Below are positions 23,095 through 33,983 of a DNA stretch of 64,000 nucleotides, piece after piece. Position numbers and translations under genes: made by a program. Positions within the stretch are counted from its first letter, which is position 1. Every line of letters begins with the position of its first letter. Origin of the DNA: Symsagittifera roscoffensis (lineage: Eukaryota > Xenacoelomorpha > Acoela > Convolutidae); contig NC_087063.1 of the NCBI RefSeq assembly GCF_963678635.1, forward strand, positions 12,963,006 to 13,027,005. The letters are read 5' to 3'. A model generated the notes under the pieces. It searched no databases. It was not told where the DNA came from and saw nothing but the letters and a program-made list of their open reading frames with translations.

Positions 23095-23504
23095 TGAGTT
23101 ATAACCGAGGTGGTTAACTCATAGAGTAATTTCGGATAGGGTACACCGTCTGCTCGTCACGCTATCTTATTTTCGGCCGGATAGATTCGTGCAACTTCTT
23201 AGTCTAATACCGATCCTAATCTTACTCTTATACTATCTAGTCTCAGGGTGTTTAACTAGTCTCTGCTAGGCTCAATAGATCTAGGGTATACTGGTTTATT
23301 GCGGCTGCTGAAGTCTTCTTGGAGAGTCAACTAATTTCTAAGTTAAATTCAAATCTCTCTGGTGCTGAAATTACAAGTAATTCCAGCACTTACAAATAAG
23401 TGGGTTGTTAGTTAGATGGATCATGATTGGTTAATATTAAATACTTTACAGTGGTAAAATATCTAATTTATCCAATCATAAAATGTAGTTTCGATCAGGT
23501 TCCA
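23095..23504. repeat. Terminal direct repeat 2 of the TRIM-like element
   Basis: 410 bp, TG...CA ends, followed directly by CAGG and the hAT MITE sequence. Confidence 0.9.
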
Positions 23505-23840
23505 CAGGCGCGGATGTAGGATTTTCAAAAAAATGTTCAAAATTTTGTCAACTTTTTTAGGTCGACCAAATTTAGTTTTCAGCTCTCCCAAATCGCTAAA
23601 AACACCCTATGTTGACCAAGTTTTTTGTGCCGCAGGCAATTTTTTGAAACAGAAGTTTTTAAAGCATTTTTTGGAAAGTTTTGATCAAATCTCCCCTTCA
23701 AAATTAGTTTATATTGGCGCCTAATGAATAATTTTAGGGTCGGTCAGCCGTAAATGGGTGTTTTAAAAATGTTACCAAAGGCAGGGGATCGAATTCCTGT
23801 GGGAATGGAATTGCGGGTGTCTGCACCCCTCTCCACTAGT
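23505..23840 (+). mobile_element. hAT-type MITE, diverged copy
   Basis: Begins CAGGCGCGGATGTAGG and continues TTTTTTAGGTCGACCAAAT, GCCGCAGGCAA and TATATTGGCGCC, the same order as the complete copy at 55247-55661. The right end is diverged but keeps a GGTCGGTCAGCC block and a CACCCC-rich tail. Its first four bases serve as the target duplication of the TRIM-like element, which therefore landed at the edge of this MITE. Confidence 0.7.
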
Positions 23841-23924
23841 CATGCCTTGTGATTAGATATTGCTAGAAAAGCGTAATTTTTGTTATGCTACAAAGTTAAG
23901 CTTCATTGACCTTCTTTCTTTGTT

Positions 23925-24150
23925 TCGACTATTGAAAATGGGGAGGAGCTTTGTACTCGGGTGTGTTTTAGTTTTTCTCTTTTTTTGTTTTCCACGTAAA
24001 ATTAGCTACAAATAACCATCGGAGTGAGTTGAATGGTATATTATATTGAAGCCCTTCCATTCGTGATTCGAAAAAAAGTAGAAAATTTCCAAAAAATTCT
24101 CCCAGTGTCGAGCAAAACTGGTTTTATTTTTTTTTATTTTAAGTTCAATT
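23925..24150 (+). repeat. Partial copy of a dispersed repeat
   Basis: Contains TTTGTACTCGGGTGTGTTTTAG, a TTTTCCACG(T/C)AAAAT block, CAAATAACCA and CCCAGTGTCGAG in the same order as 24390-24590 and, inverted, 58200-58440. It lacks the hairpin end seen in the other two copies. Confidence 0.65.
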
Positions 24151-24389
24151 TACAGCCAAAAACTTGATCGAGTTGTTTCTAGAACTCCATCTTGCAGTTT
24201 ACTAGCCTGTTTCTGGAATTCTTTATAAGTGACTGATTCTGTGCATTTGTGACGACAAAGGCTGTGGATTGGATTTCCATGAGGAACGTACTTTTTGAAA
24301 ATCAAATTTTTGGAACATATACTTGCTTATTTTTTCAGCTTAATTTTTACAACGTAGGTTTTCCTGGAGAATTCATTTTTTATTGTTGC

Positions 24390-24975
24390 AAATACTGAAA
24401 ATGGGGAGAAACTTTGTATTCGGGTGTGTTTTAGTGTTCTGTTTTTTTTCCACGCAAAATCAAGTACCACAAATAACCAACAGATTGTGTTGAGCGTTTT
24501 ATCATAATAGAGCCCCATTAGTCGTGATGCGAGCGACATTTTAAAATTTCCAAAATATTTTCCCAGTGTCAAGAAAAACTTTTCTGAAATTTCTGATTTT
24601 TGTCTATTTTCGAGCGAGTAAGTAGTAAACAAGCCATGAATTTTTGTTCAAGCCTCGAAAAATCTATTAAAATAAGTTTTCAAAATTTTTAGCGCTAACT
24701 TATCAATACACATCAAAAATTCTGCAAAAAAAAAAAGATGTTTTAATGTTTTTTTTTTTCAATGATTTTTTGAAGAAAATATTTTTCCAATTCGCCGCAA
24801 TTCGTCGCTCTAGTCATTTGTTCAGATCATTTCATCACACCACACACAAATATATTTAATTTAATTTGCAAAAAAAAAAACTTTTTTTTGTGGTTTGTTC
24901 AAGAATATGGTCGGAACATGGAACATTCTGTGCGACTTGCACAGCAACCGGCTATCCTTGTTATAATTTTGGAAT
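24390..24975 (+). mobile_element. Dispersed element with 3' hairpin (Helentron-like?), copy 1
   Basis: Shares several blocks in order with the inverted copy at 57797-58445. The 3' end reads GGTCGGAACATGGAACATTC, then a stem-loop CTGTGC-GACTT-GCACAG, then CAACCGGCTATCCTTG and TT. The GTCGGAACATTC plus hairpin plus CTTG arrangement is the same as in the shorter repeat family at 45-60 kb, which suggests a common transposition mechanism. The 5' end is not defined. Confidence 0.5.
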
Positions 24976-25700
24976 GCCATGTTTAATAATCGTAAGAATG
25001 TGCAGGTAATTGAGTTCCAATTAATTTTATAAAACGGCTGCTTACTTGAAATTTTGATATATTTTATTTATCGTGTTATCCTATCAACAGTTTGTTTCCA
25101 CTGCGAGTTTATCGAATTGGGGTTTACAAATACTTCTGGTATAGATAAATCATAAATTTTTATGCTATTATTTCAAAATCGTTTTATGTTAAATGTTCGC
25201 ACAGCTGAAGTTCTGCCATTTCGTGTAAATAATTTTTTTTGAGTTTCCGTCGAATGAATTTCAACAGGTTTTAAGACTTGAAACATTAAAAGATGAAGTC
25301 ATGCTATCCAAGAGTCCTGGAAAATGAAAATTTCAAATAAATCGAAACTTTTGCTTTTTAAATTTGAGTTTAACTTAGGCTACCGATACTTGAATCTTTA
25401 AATTAAAGCCTAAGCCTTGCTATCATCTAGAAAATAAGTTGTCATACAAAGGAGTTTTGAACAATTTTTTCATCTTGGCTTTATTTGAGTGTTCTTCTTC
25501 GATCAAAATTCAACGCTGTCTCCACGATTGTTTTTTGATGTAATGAAGCTGAGAACGGTAATCTACATAAACGGATCACTGTATTTTTACGTTTGCGAAT
25601 AGCAAACGTTATCAAATCGGAATAGACTATTTTTAAGACTGAAAACTAGTTAAACAACATCACTAGAATCACTTCATTACTTGATTGATAAAATTATTCA
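24976..25700. other. Intergenic, nothing recognised
   Basis: AT-rich. I see no coding exon or clear repeat end. Confidence 0.5.
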
Positions 25701-25719
25701 AATTTTTTTGCTTCTGTGG

Positions 25720-25860
25720 TTTATGTGGCCTAGAGGTAATGACTACTCCTAGGACGGCTAAGAGTCGAGGTTGGAATCCGAGCAGGATGTTTTTTTTGTT
25801 ATTGAAAGTATTCACTTTCAAAATTTTATCGGCCTATATTTATTTCTTTTTTTTGGCTTA
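25720..25860 (+). mobile_element. tRNA-derived SINE-like element, copy 1
   Basis: An A-box-like TGGCCTAGAGGTAATG is followed 40 bp later by a B-box-like GGTTGGAATCC, in tRNA spacing. The arms do not pair as a functional tRNA and no acceptor stem closes. A T-rich tail with TTTTATCGGCCTATAT follows. A related copy lies at 26709. Confidence 0.6.
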
Positions 25861-26708
25861 GTTGCTAAATCGCCGAATTCTCTTGTGCTTTAAGCATGTT
25901 TCATTGTAACTGTGGAAGCGTTTTTAATTCAATTCTGATATGTGAAATTAAATCTTTGTATATTTTCTCTTCGCAATTTTTTTTGTTTGCAAGTGACTCA
26001 ATTTGTTTATTTTTGCACTTAAGTGACCTAATTGGCTTAAAGCACCTTTTTTTCACTGAAGGAACCTAGCAAGTATTCTTATCCTGTTGTCTTTCCGTTA
26101 GTGGAATGGCGCATGAGTTTAGAGTTTGAGATTATTTCAGCTAAAAAATTTTCATGATATTTTATTGTTTTCAGATAAAACGGACGTTTACCCAAGTTTT
26201 TTCGGCTTAGCTGCTGCTCGATGAATATTTCTGACTACTTATTTAACCCCCTTGTTGTGTTGCTGGACGTGTTTGTTCTTTACTTTTGAGCATCATTTAG
26301 AAAGCTCAGATGTTTTAGCTCACACTTTTCCGGATTAGTGGCTTTCATTTTCTGTGTGTGAAATGTAGAGTCTCCCGCTTGGCCTCTTTGCGAAACTTCG
26401 ATTATTTCAGTGATTTTGTAGTCTGATACTTTGTTTAAATGAGGAACAAAACCTCAAGTTTTTTGGACACGATTTATCAATTTTTGTTATTTCAATTTTT
26501 GGTCTACTTAAGTGTGTGTTGTCCGGTCTTATTTTTTTTTGATTTTCGAGGTAGCCAAGATTTGGGCTCAAGTGTAAAAATCTATTCAATCCTCGATTGC
26601 AATTGGGTATTAGTATTTTCCCCCATAAATAACTATGTCCACAGGACTCATTGAACTAGCGGTACCTTGGTTCATAATGAATTCAAAATTAGTAGTGTCT
26701 CTTGCATG

Positions 26709-26880
26709 CTTAGCCTGGTGGTAACGAATACGCCTGGGACGGCAAAGGTCTTGGGTTGGAGTATGATCAGGATCAGTGTTTTTCAAACGGTTATTGTTCC
26801 GATTAAAAAAATTTCGGCATATTATTTGTCTGCTTATGTTTTATCGGCTTTGTTGCCACATCTAAGAATCGTTTATTTTA
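26709..26880 (+). mobile_element. tRNA-derived SINE-like element, copy 2
   Basis: Aligns with 25720-25860: AGCCTGGTGGTAACGA, GCCTGGGACGGC, GGGTTGGAGTATGA, then CAGGAT and a T-rich tail with TTTATCGGCTTTGTTGCC. The B box is degenerate. Short open frames over it (26667-26912) are not genes. Confidence 0.6.
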
Positions 26881-27224
26881 GCTGTAAACAATTTAAACTA
26901 CAGTTGTTTTAAGCATTTTTAAAAACCGACCAAATCGAAATTTGCTTTTTACAGTGGTTTTAATTTAATCAGCTCCATTAGTTAAAATTTATTTTTTTTT
27001 TCGACGGGAAAAGGGACTTGTATCTTTTTAAGTTAGAGTTTTTATTATTTCCTGTTTGTCATAAAGGGTTTCTGCTCAGGTTTTCTCCGCTTTGTTTCTG
27101 CTTGGTAATGTTAAATTCAGCTTGAGATTGCAAAGAATTGCTGAGCGAATCCGGCCGGGCCTTTTTGCGAGTTTTTTTTTGCGGATTATCATCCGTCTGT
27201 TTAGTTTAGTCGGTTTAATTCCCA

Positions 27225-27600
27225 TACCTCGATGGTTCAGCTTTAGTCCAAGTTGCTGTAACCCTATGATTGAGACGACAAAGCCCGGGAGTTCGATTTC
27301 AGTTGAGACTTGTTTTTTTTTGTAAATAGAAAATTTCGGCTAGCATAGATTATTGTCTGTCTGCTTAGTTCCGCAGAAAGGACTTTTTTGAAAACTTGGT
27401 TTCTTTATAGCATTCCCAGAGCTCTTTGTAGAATTTCTAATGGTGCAGGCATTTTTGTTCCGGATATTTTGGGCGTTTGTTGCAATTTTTTATTTTACAA
27501 AAAAGATTTTTTGAATTTTTTTCCGTTTGATTTTCATGACATTCAATATTGTATCGCAAGTGGTGCGATGCTCATCTTTGCCTCTGTTTTTTAAAAAACA
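27225..27600 (+). mobile_element. SINE-like repeat with shared tail
   Basis: A B-box-like GAGTTCGATTTC is at 27289. The tail has CCGCAGAAAGGACTTTTTTGAAA, then a GTGCAGGCATTTTTGTTCCGG block and TATTGTATCGCAAGTGG. The same tail order occurs at 43995-44340, so this is one dispersed family. Confidence 0.5.
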
Positions 27601-27913
27601 CTTAACTTTAGCGTATTGAAAAGTATAGCCACGGGAAAAGAAATTTTAACTTTTTGTTTCTCTACGTTCGTCTCGCTTTTTCTTACAAGTAATTGATAGA
27701 CAGCGATCAGATACAAAAAGTTTCAGCTATTCTGTTTTCCTGGGCTCTGTTTTCTCAAGTTTGATTGAAAGTTCTATCAGGGAGTAGCCTAAAATCTTGG
27801 ATTTTCTAGGAATAGTTTTGATTGCGAAAACCAAAGTTCGGATTGATTAGCTAATGAACGCCTCAGAAGTAATACATACTACTATGAATTTCATTAGACG
27901 GAATTCTTTCGAC

Positions 27914-28255
27914 CAGGGGTGGATTTAGGGGGGGGGGGGGCGACGCCCTCTCAGGAATTCGACCACCTGCCGACCCAAAGGGACCCCCTCTGTACTATTT
28001 TGAGATATCCATTTTTGGTGATAGGGCCCTGAAAACTTTCTAAAGCCGCCTTCGGCGCCAATATATACTAGTTTTGAGGAGGGAGCGCGCGCCGAAAAAA
28101 CGCAATTTTTGGTCAAAATTTTCAAAAAAAAGCCTAAATGCCTTTTTTGGCCTGTTTTTTCAAAATTTTGCCTGCGGCGCAGAAAATTTGGCAAAAGTTG
28201 GAATGAAACAGTGTTTTCAGAGAGCTCGAAAAATCAATTTGGTCGACCTAAAAAA
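27914..28255 (-). mobile_element. hAT-type MITE, truncated copy
   Basis: Starts CAGGGGTGGATTTAGG, the hAT-like terminus, with a run of 13 G. Read on the minus strand it matches the copy at 55247-55661, including GGTCGACC, CCGCAGGCAAA and TTGGCGCC. The opposite terminus (about the first 75 bp of the full copy) is missing after GGTCGACCTAAAAAAAT. Confidence 0.75.
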
Positions 28256-28685
28256 ATAAAACAAAAAAATTAAACAGTTGAAAATAAAATTGCAAATTTT
28301 TTGTGCCGTGCTTGGAGATGCTGCTTTATTTCCTTGTGATTGCGATTTATCCGAGTTTCATTTTCTGATATAAATTAAAAGAAAAACGGTTATGGATTTT
28401 TCAACTTTAATATATTTGCTTCTCTACCTACTCAACCTGAAAATTAACATGGTGTTTCACATTGATTTACACTAAGAAGCATAATGTTTCAACGTTCACT
28501 TGGCGTTGGATTGAAATCTAAAATATGCACAAAAGATGAAATGGAAGCAACAACATTTTAAGGTGCACCTAAACGCTATATACGTAAGCAATTTGCATTC
28601 GGTTTACGACTCTGTTGTCAGTCTTTTTCATGCAACTTAAAAATCTATCATCGCAAATAAAAAGCATAACCTTCTGTTTCATGGT
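28256..28685. other. Intergenic, with a 60-bp sequence shared with 36380-36440
   Basis: No gene seen. A stretch near 28450-28510 (TTTCACATTGATTTACACTA onward) is nearly identical to 36379-36436 on the other side of the Bel/Pao element. Its origin is unknown. Confidence 0.5.
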
Positions 28686-28868
28686 TGTCTATGACATTTG
28701 AACTTTATTCTTTGCCGAACCTAATTTTGCCACATTTTTCGACATGAATATGCCGCCAAATTAGTAAACTGAAAGACTCAAAAATCAAAAGAAATCATTT
28801 AAAAAGAAACAACTAAACTACGATTTGAAATTGGAATCTTAATCACCCAAAAAGTATTGCCATTGTCA
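28686..28868 (+). repeat. 5' LTR of Bel/Pao element
   Basis: 183 bp from TGTCTATGACA to GCCATTGTCA. It matches 35766-35955 with a few substitutions. The other LTR has a 7-bp insertion in the CTCAAAA region. Confidence 0.85.
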
Positions 28869-28869
28869 T

Positions 28870-28882
28870 TGGCGCACAATAG
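28870..28882 (+). promoter_or_regulatory. Probable primer-binding site of Bel/Pao element
   Basis: TGGCGCACAATAG starts one base after the 5' LTR. TGG is expected because tRNA 3' ends read CCA. The tRNA species was not identified. Confidence 0.5.
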
Positions 28883-29148
28883 TTTTTTTAAAAAAAAAAC
28901 CGAAACCAAGGTTTTTTTTGTTTGAAAAATCAACGAACCCATCCTTATACTAACAATCATATTGTTTACTTTTTTTTCTTTTTTTTTGGATTGTAAGTTC
29001 CAAAGAAAAAAAAACTCAAAATCATTTTTTTGTTACAATACAATTGCGAGGGTTCCATGTAATCAAAGGAATTACATATTGGCCATTTTACTTTTTTGTC
29101 TGACACGTCAGAACGTGAATTAAGTTCAGGAGACATAGTCAATTAAAA

Positions 29149-31413
29149 ATGAATTCAAACTATGATGCTGTTTTTAAATTCATAGAAACAGACGTAGAAA
29201 TTTTAGCAAAAGCAATTAACCAAGCCATAAGCGATTCCGACGAAGTACAGATCATAAACGATTTCTTAACGGAATTGAAGAGCTTGCTTGACGATGCCAA
29301 TAACGAAGCAGTCAAGATAATACGCACCGGAACGGACCAGCAAGACTCAATCATTGAACGATTGAAAACTTTGAAAGTTTTGTACCGAACGATCCAACTA
29401 CGATCAAAACGATACGAGCGTACCCTCAACAACACTGCCACGTCCTCTTTAAATTCATCACGAGTAGCCAGCAACGTCTCGACGCCTTCAATAATACGAC
29501 AAGCCTTGGAAAATCTTCCCTTTCGACGCCAAACGGGAAGTTTAACCCGTAGTACCACTACACAAAACGTCACCATGGACCAGGACACCCCGGACGATTT
29601 GCCACAATTTTCAGGATTGCCAGCAATCTTAAACGCTACTTCAAACCACAGATCAAATTCCGCCCATGACAATTCAGGACTCCTACTTCGCCCCGGATCT
29701 AACAGCGACGCCAATACCTTGGATCATCGCATTCATCAACAACAAACAGAAACTCTTGGAACTCAAACTGCCCATGGAACTCACCTCCATCCTCAGTCAA
29801 ACCTCTCATTGCAGCAGCCGAACGCCGACTTGTCACAAAGTTCAAACCTTCAGCCGAACCACCCAGAAGCTCAACTTCAAGGAACGACTATAGAATTGAA
29901 CAATGGAACTCAACTCCAAATCGACAATCAGCAATTGACAGCAACAGTGGGACAAAGACCAAACTCGGAAGCTCAACTTCATGAAACGTCACCGCACTCC
30001 AACCCTGGAACTCAAATCCAAGTTTTCAATCAGCAGATGAACGCACCAGCAACCCAACAAAGAAATGTTTCAGCGCCAATATTTCTTCCGACAGCAACTT
30101 CAAAAGCAGCTCCGAGTCAAATGATTGGACAGCAAATCACACACCCAATTCTTGCTCCCCAGACAGCTAGCCCCCCACATGGACTATACCAGCCTCCAAG
30201 TCAGCAACAGAGGACACATAATCCGAATAGCGCCTTTAGACCCATCTTGACGATTGGAAATCAGAATTCAACCAATCATTCCCCCACCAACGTGTTCAGT
30301 TGACACCAGACGACAGCTAAAGGTATCACAAACATCAACGGAGTATTGATACCAGCACAACCAGCACTACTGCCAACAAACCAAGGAGATCAACGAACAG
30401 CAACAAATTGGACCTCCAGTCAGCCGACCGTGACTCACCAATGTACACAACCTGCCATACGATCGTACCAGGAAGGATTTCTGGGAACCACGACAGCATA
30501 CAACCTTACGAACATGCCGACATCATCAACAACAGCCTTCTTTCATGCAGGCTGCAGGGGACCAACAGGAACAACTCACCCAAATATCAACCGACCTCCC
30601 CCTCATCAACATGCAGTCCATCAACATGCAGCACATCAACATGCAGCACATCAACATGCAGCACATCAGAACCAGCCGACTTATTTTCCGATTCCTACCA
30701 ACCTTGGAACAGCACCGACAGACCACAACCATCATCAAACGATCTCGAAGACATTCAGCAAACCAGTGCCCATTGTCAAACCATTCAGATTCGACGGAGA
30801 ACCTGAACAATGGTTAGATTGGATAGGACTGTTCAACGCAACCATCAACAGCACCGACATGACAAACTCGGAAAAGATGACACATCTGCAGAAACTTGTA
30901 TCCGGAGATGCCAAATATCTCATCCGAGGTTATGGATGCAATGGAGCAATGTATGACGCAGCCCTTCAGCGACTGGAAAACGACTTTGGTAACCCGACGA
31001 AGATAGTTACATCCTTCCTTCGACGACTCGACGCCATCAGCGGCCCCAATCTACGACATACCAGAAGCTACAAGGACCTCGCCAACTTCCTACAGACAAT
31101 GGTCGATACATTCACGACACTTGGATTCCAGCATGATCTACACTCTACGACAAATGTCCAAACAGTTTTGTCAAAACTGCCTACCCCTTGCCGACTAGAA
31201 TGGAATAGATACAATCTGCAATGCAACATCAGACAACCATCACTCATCGACCTCACCAATTGGTTCAACATTTACGCCGAAGCATGCAGCGATTTGCCGA
31301 GCAACAGCAGCAACAACAACAACACCAGAAACAGCAGCAGCAGCAACAACTACAACAGCAGCAACACTCAAGGATCATCATCCAACGGTCACACCCACCA
31401 ACATGGACCATAA
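29149..31413 (+). pseudogene. Bel/Pao Gag (DUF1759 type), interrupted
   Basis: Gag coats the element RNA in the cytoplasm. From ATG 29149 the N-terminus is helical and charged (about 100 residues), followed by a long Gln/Asn/Pro/Thr-rich linker. An in-frame TGA at 30301 divides the frame, and the same frame continues from 30304 to a stop at 31411. In the second part four HQHAA-type repeats lie at about 30600-30670. The DUF1759 capsid-like domain runs from PFRFDGEPEQWLDWIGLFNA through KLVSGDAKYLIRGY to LPTPCRLEWNRY (about 30780-31210). An Asn/Ser/Gln tract ends it. Antisense and out-of-frame open frames here are shadows. Confidence 0.85.
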
Positions 31414-31499
31414 GATCACCGCGCCAATCAGAACAACCGGAACCAGCAACGCAGCCAGCAGCAACATAAATATGGACAAAGGATCAACGACGAGATTTT

Positions 31500-32177
31500 T
31501 GCCCGGAGAAACGCAATTGCCAGTACCTTGGAAAATGCCAACACTTCATCGCAATGAACCCAAAGGACAGATTACAGCATGCCAGGGACCTACAACTATG
31601 TTTCAACTGCCTCAGCCCCCACAAGTTCGCCGACTGTCAATCAACGCAATCCTGCCGGACGGACGGATGCAGTAAGAAACACCACACACTTCTGCACAAC
31701 AGCAGCACCTACAACTCGACGACACAAAGGGAGACAGCCAACCGGAACTCCAGACAACATGACGACACCACCAACTGCAGCACCAGCATAAGCAGAAGGA
31801 AATCGACTCGCCACATTCCGACCCTGCCAATAACGATCTCTCATGGCAAACATAGAGTTCATGCCTATGCAATGCTTGATTGTGGAAGCAAACTGACATT
31901 GCTTAAATCATCAATCGCCCTCCAACTCAAACCAGATCTGCAATTAGACGACACCATCCAGCTAAACCAAGCACTGACATCATCAGACACAGCTTCTACA
32001 AAGATGACGATCGCGATTGGACCCTACAACCAGCAAAAGCAGCCATTTCAACTAAATGACATCGACGTCATAATGGATTGGAACCTTTCCCAAGTCAACC
32101 CTGAACTCGTCAACTCCATCTGCCAAAGGAACGAGCCACTTCAACACATTCGGATAGCCACACTGCCCTCGAAATAA
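31500..32177 (+). pseudogene. Bel/Pao zinc knuckle and aspartic protease
   Basis: A frameshift near 31500 separates this from gag. The frame from about 31503 has a Cys-rich part, then LCFNCLSPHKFADC (a CCHC knuckle) and CSKKHHTLLH. The protease domain (DUF1758-like) begins near 31845. Its active-site triad region reads AMLDCGSKLTLL, so the usual D-S/T-G-S has cysteine in the second position. The frame ends in TAA at 32175, shortly before the RT part resumes in the same frame. Confidence 0.8.
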
Positions 32178-33119
32178 ATCGGAATCATCATTGGATGCGA
32201 TTTCGCCGAACTCATGACACCTTCAGAGGTAATCCATTCAAAACAAATTGTGCCTATTGGATGGGAAACGCCACTTGGATGGTCTCTCTGTGGACGAGAC
32301 AATGCAGCGACAACCAACGACGTCAACACAATCAACTTCACGACAGACGATACACTGTTTCGCCACGTAGCTGAATGGATGAAAATGGACGCCGAAGGGA
32401 TTTCAGCTGACCAACGCAGCCTCTCAACAGACCGCAAGGAAGCTCTCCGCATCTTGGAATCTTCAACAACCCGCTTGCCCAATGGACACTACAAAGTTGG
32501 AATGCTTTGGAAACGTGGACAACAACTGCCAAACAATAGATGGCTTGCCAAGAAGCAGCTCGATAGCCTTCTCCAACGACTAAAGAGAAACACCGAGATG
32601 GCACAGAAATATCAGGAGACCATCGACACCGACTTGCAGAAAGGTTTCATAGTCAAAGTTGATGATTCCCATGAAGACTCAACAGGAAAATGGTACCTTC
32701 CTCATCATCCAGTGACAAACATCAATAAACCTGGCAAGGCACGCCGAGTCCTTAATGCATCGAGCATCTACAAAGGAGTATCACTCAACAGCAACCTACT
32801 AACTGGACCAGACCTCCTCACAAACCTTGCTGGAATCGTTATGCGATTTCGCGAGGACCAAATCGCTATTTCTGCCGACATTGAAGCAATGTTCATGCAG
32901 GTCTTCGTGAGCCCAGAGGACCAGCCGTATTTGCGATTTCTGTGGAAGAACAACACGGGCCAACCCGCAACCTTCCAATACACCCGCCACATCTTCGGAG
33001 CTACCGACTCACCATGTGTTGCCTGCTACGCCACTCGACAATGTGCGAAGGACAATGCCGACAAATATCCAGCCTTGGAGCAAATCACAAAACGCAACAT
33101 ATACATGGACGACCTATAA
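32178..33119 (+). pseudogene. Bel/Pao reverse transcriptase
   Basis: It copies the element RNA into DNA. IGWETPLGWSLCG closes the protease part. The RT reads KWYLPHHPVTN, KARRVLNASSIYKGVSLN, ISADIEAMFMQV with the first catalytic Asp, PEDQPYLRFLW, and RNIYMDDL, the YMDD active site, at 33102-33119. A TAA follows directly after YMDDL, so the thumb and RNase H cannot be made with it. The same frame reopens after the stop. Confidence 0.9.
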
Positions 33120-33980
33120 AAAGCCGTTTCAACACCGACGGAAGCGACACAGTTAATGAACGACCTTCAAAAGATGTTCAGCCTTGGAGGTTTCAACCTC
33201 ACAAAATGGACCTCAAACTCTCAACAATTCCTCACAACAGTTAACGAGAACCACTTGGAAAACAGCGACAGCCTCACCAAGAAGGAACGACCCCTCGAAA
33301 GAGTTCTTGGAGTGAAATGGAAACCAGACACGGACGTCTTTCTTGTGGAAGCAAAGAAGTTTCACGCCATTGACAAGAAGGACTTAAAGCAGCGGAAACT
33401 ATTGAAGTTTGCTTCTTCAATCTTTGACCCGCTTGGAATTACGATGCCACTGACAATTCGACTACGACAATCACTTCAACTTGCCTGGAGTAATGAACCT
33501 CAATGGGACAAACCTCTAAACATGGAGCATTTAACAGACCTCAACGATTGGATAGACAAGCGAAGCCAATTGAACGACATCTGCCTGCCCCGGACTTACT
33601 TCAAAACAGAAAGGAAGATACTGGAAACCCAACTCCATGTATTCAGCGACGCCTCCGAACTTGCCTTAGCATCAGTTGCTTACCTCAGAATCAGATACGA
33701 CGACGACACAACGGAACTCAAGTTCGTCATTGGAAAAGCCCGAGTAGCACCCATCAGCAGAATGACAATTCCAAATCTCGAGCTTCAAGCCGCCACTAAC
33801 GGAGCTAAACTGTCTCGTTTCATCAAAGAACAACATGACATACGAATCGACAGTACGACACTATAGACAGATAGTACAACAGTTCTTCATTGGATAAACT
33901 CGCCGAATCAACGACACCGAATCTTCATTGCCAACCGCCTGAATTTCATCATGGACTCAACATCTCCATTGGACTGGAGA
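33120..33980 (+). pseudogene. Bel/Pao RT thumb and RNase H
   Basis: Same frame as the RT. It reads LGVKWKPDTDVF, then the typical Pao block KFASSIFDPLGITMP. The RNase H block is LHVFSDASELALASVAYLR, with its first catalytic Asp. IPNLELQAA and ATNGAKLSRFI follow. TAG stops occur at about 33864 and 33981, with STTVLHWIN and PSKDNPADDGTRG visible on either side. Confidence 0.85.
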
Positions 33981-33983
33981 TAG

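Larger units (their letters stand above)
21916..23504. mobile_element. Small LTR element (TRIM-like), very young
   Basis: Two 410-bp direct terminal repeats flank 769 bp. Both start TGAGTTATAACC and end GGTTCCA, and differ at one base (TTTAGATC versus TTTCGATC near the 3' end). CAGG lies just outside each end (21912-21915 and 23505-23508), a 4-bp target duplication as made by Ty3/gypsy or similar integrases. The internal part has no recognisable gag or pol, only 63- and 97-residue frames without motifs, so it must move by proteins made elsewhere. A primer-binding site and polypurine tract are not obvious. The orientation is uncertain. Confidence 0.85.

Noticed and set aside
25720-25795. Functional tRNA gene
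   Set aside because: A and B boxes are recognisable but acceptor and other stems do not pair; a related copy nearby points to a SINE.
30526-32604. Minus-strand and alternative-frame open frames across the Bel/Pao element
   Set aside because: Shadows of the GC-richer gag-pol coding sequence.
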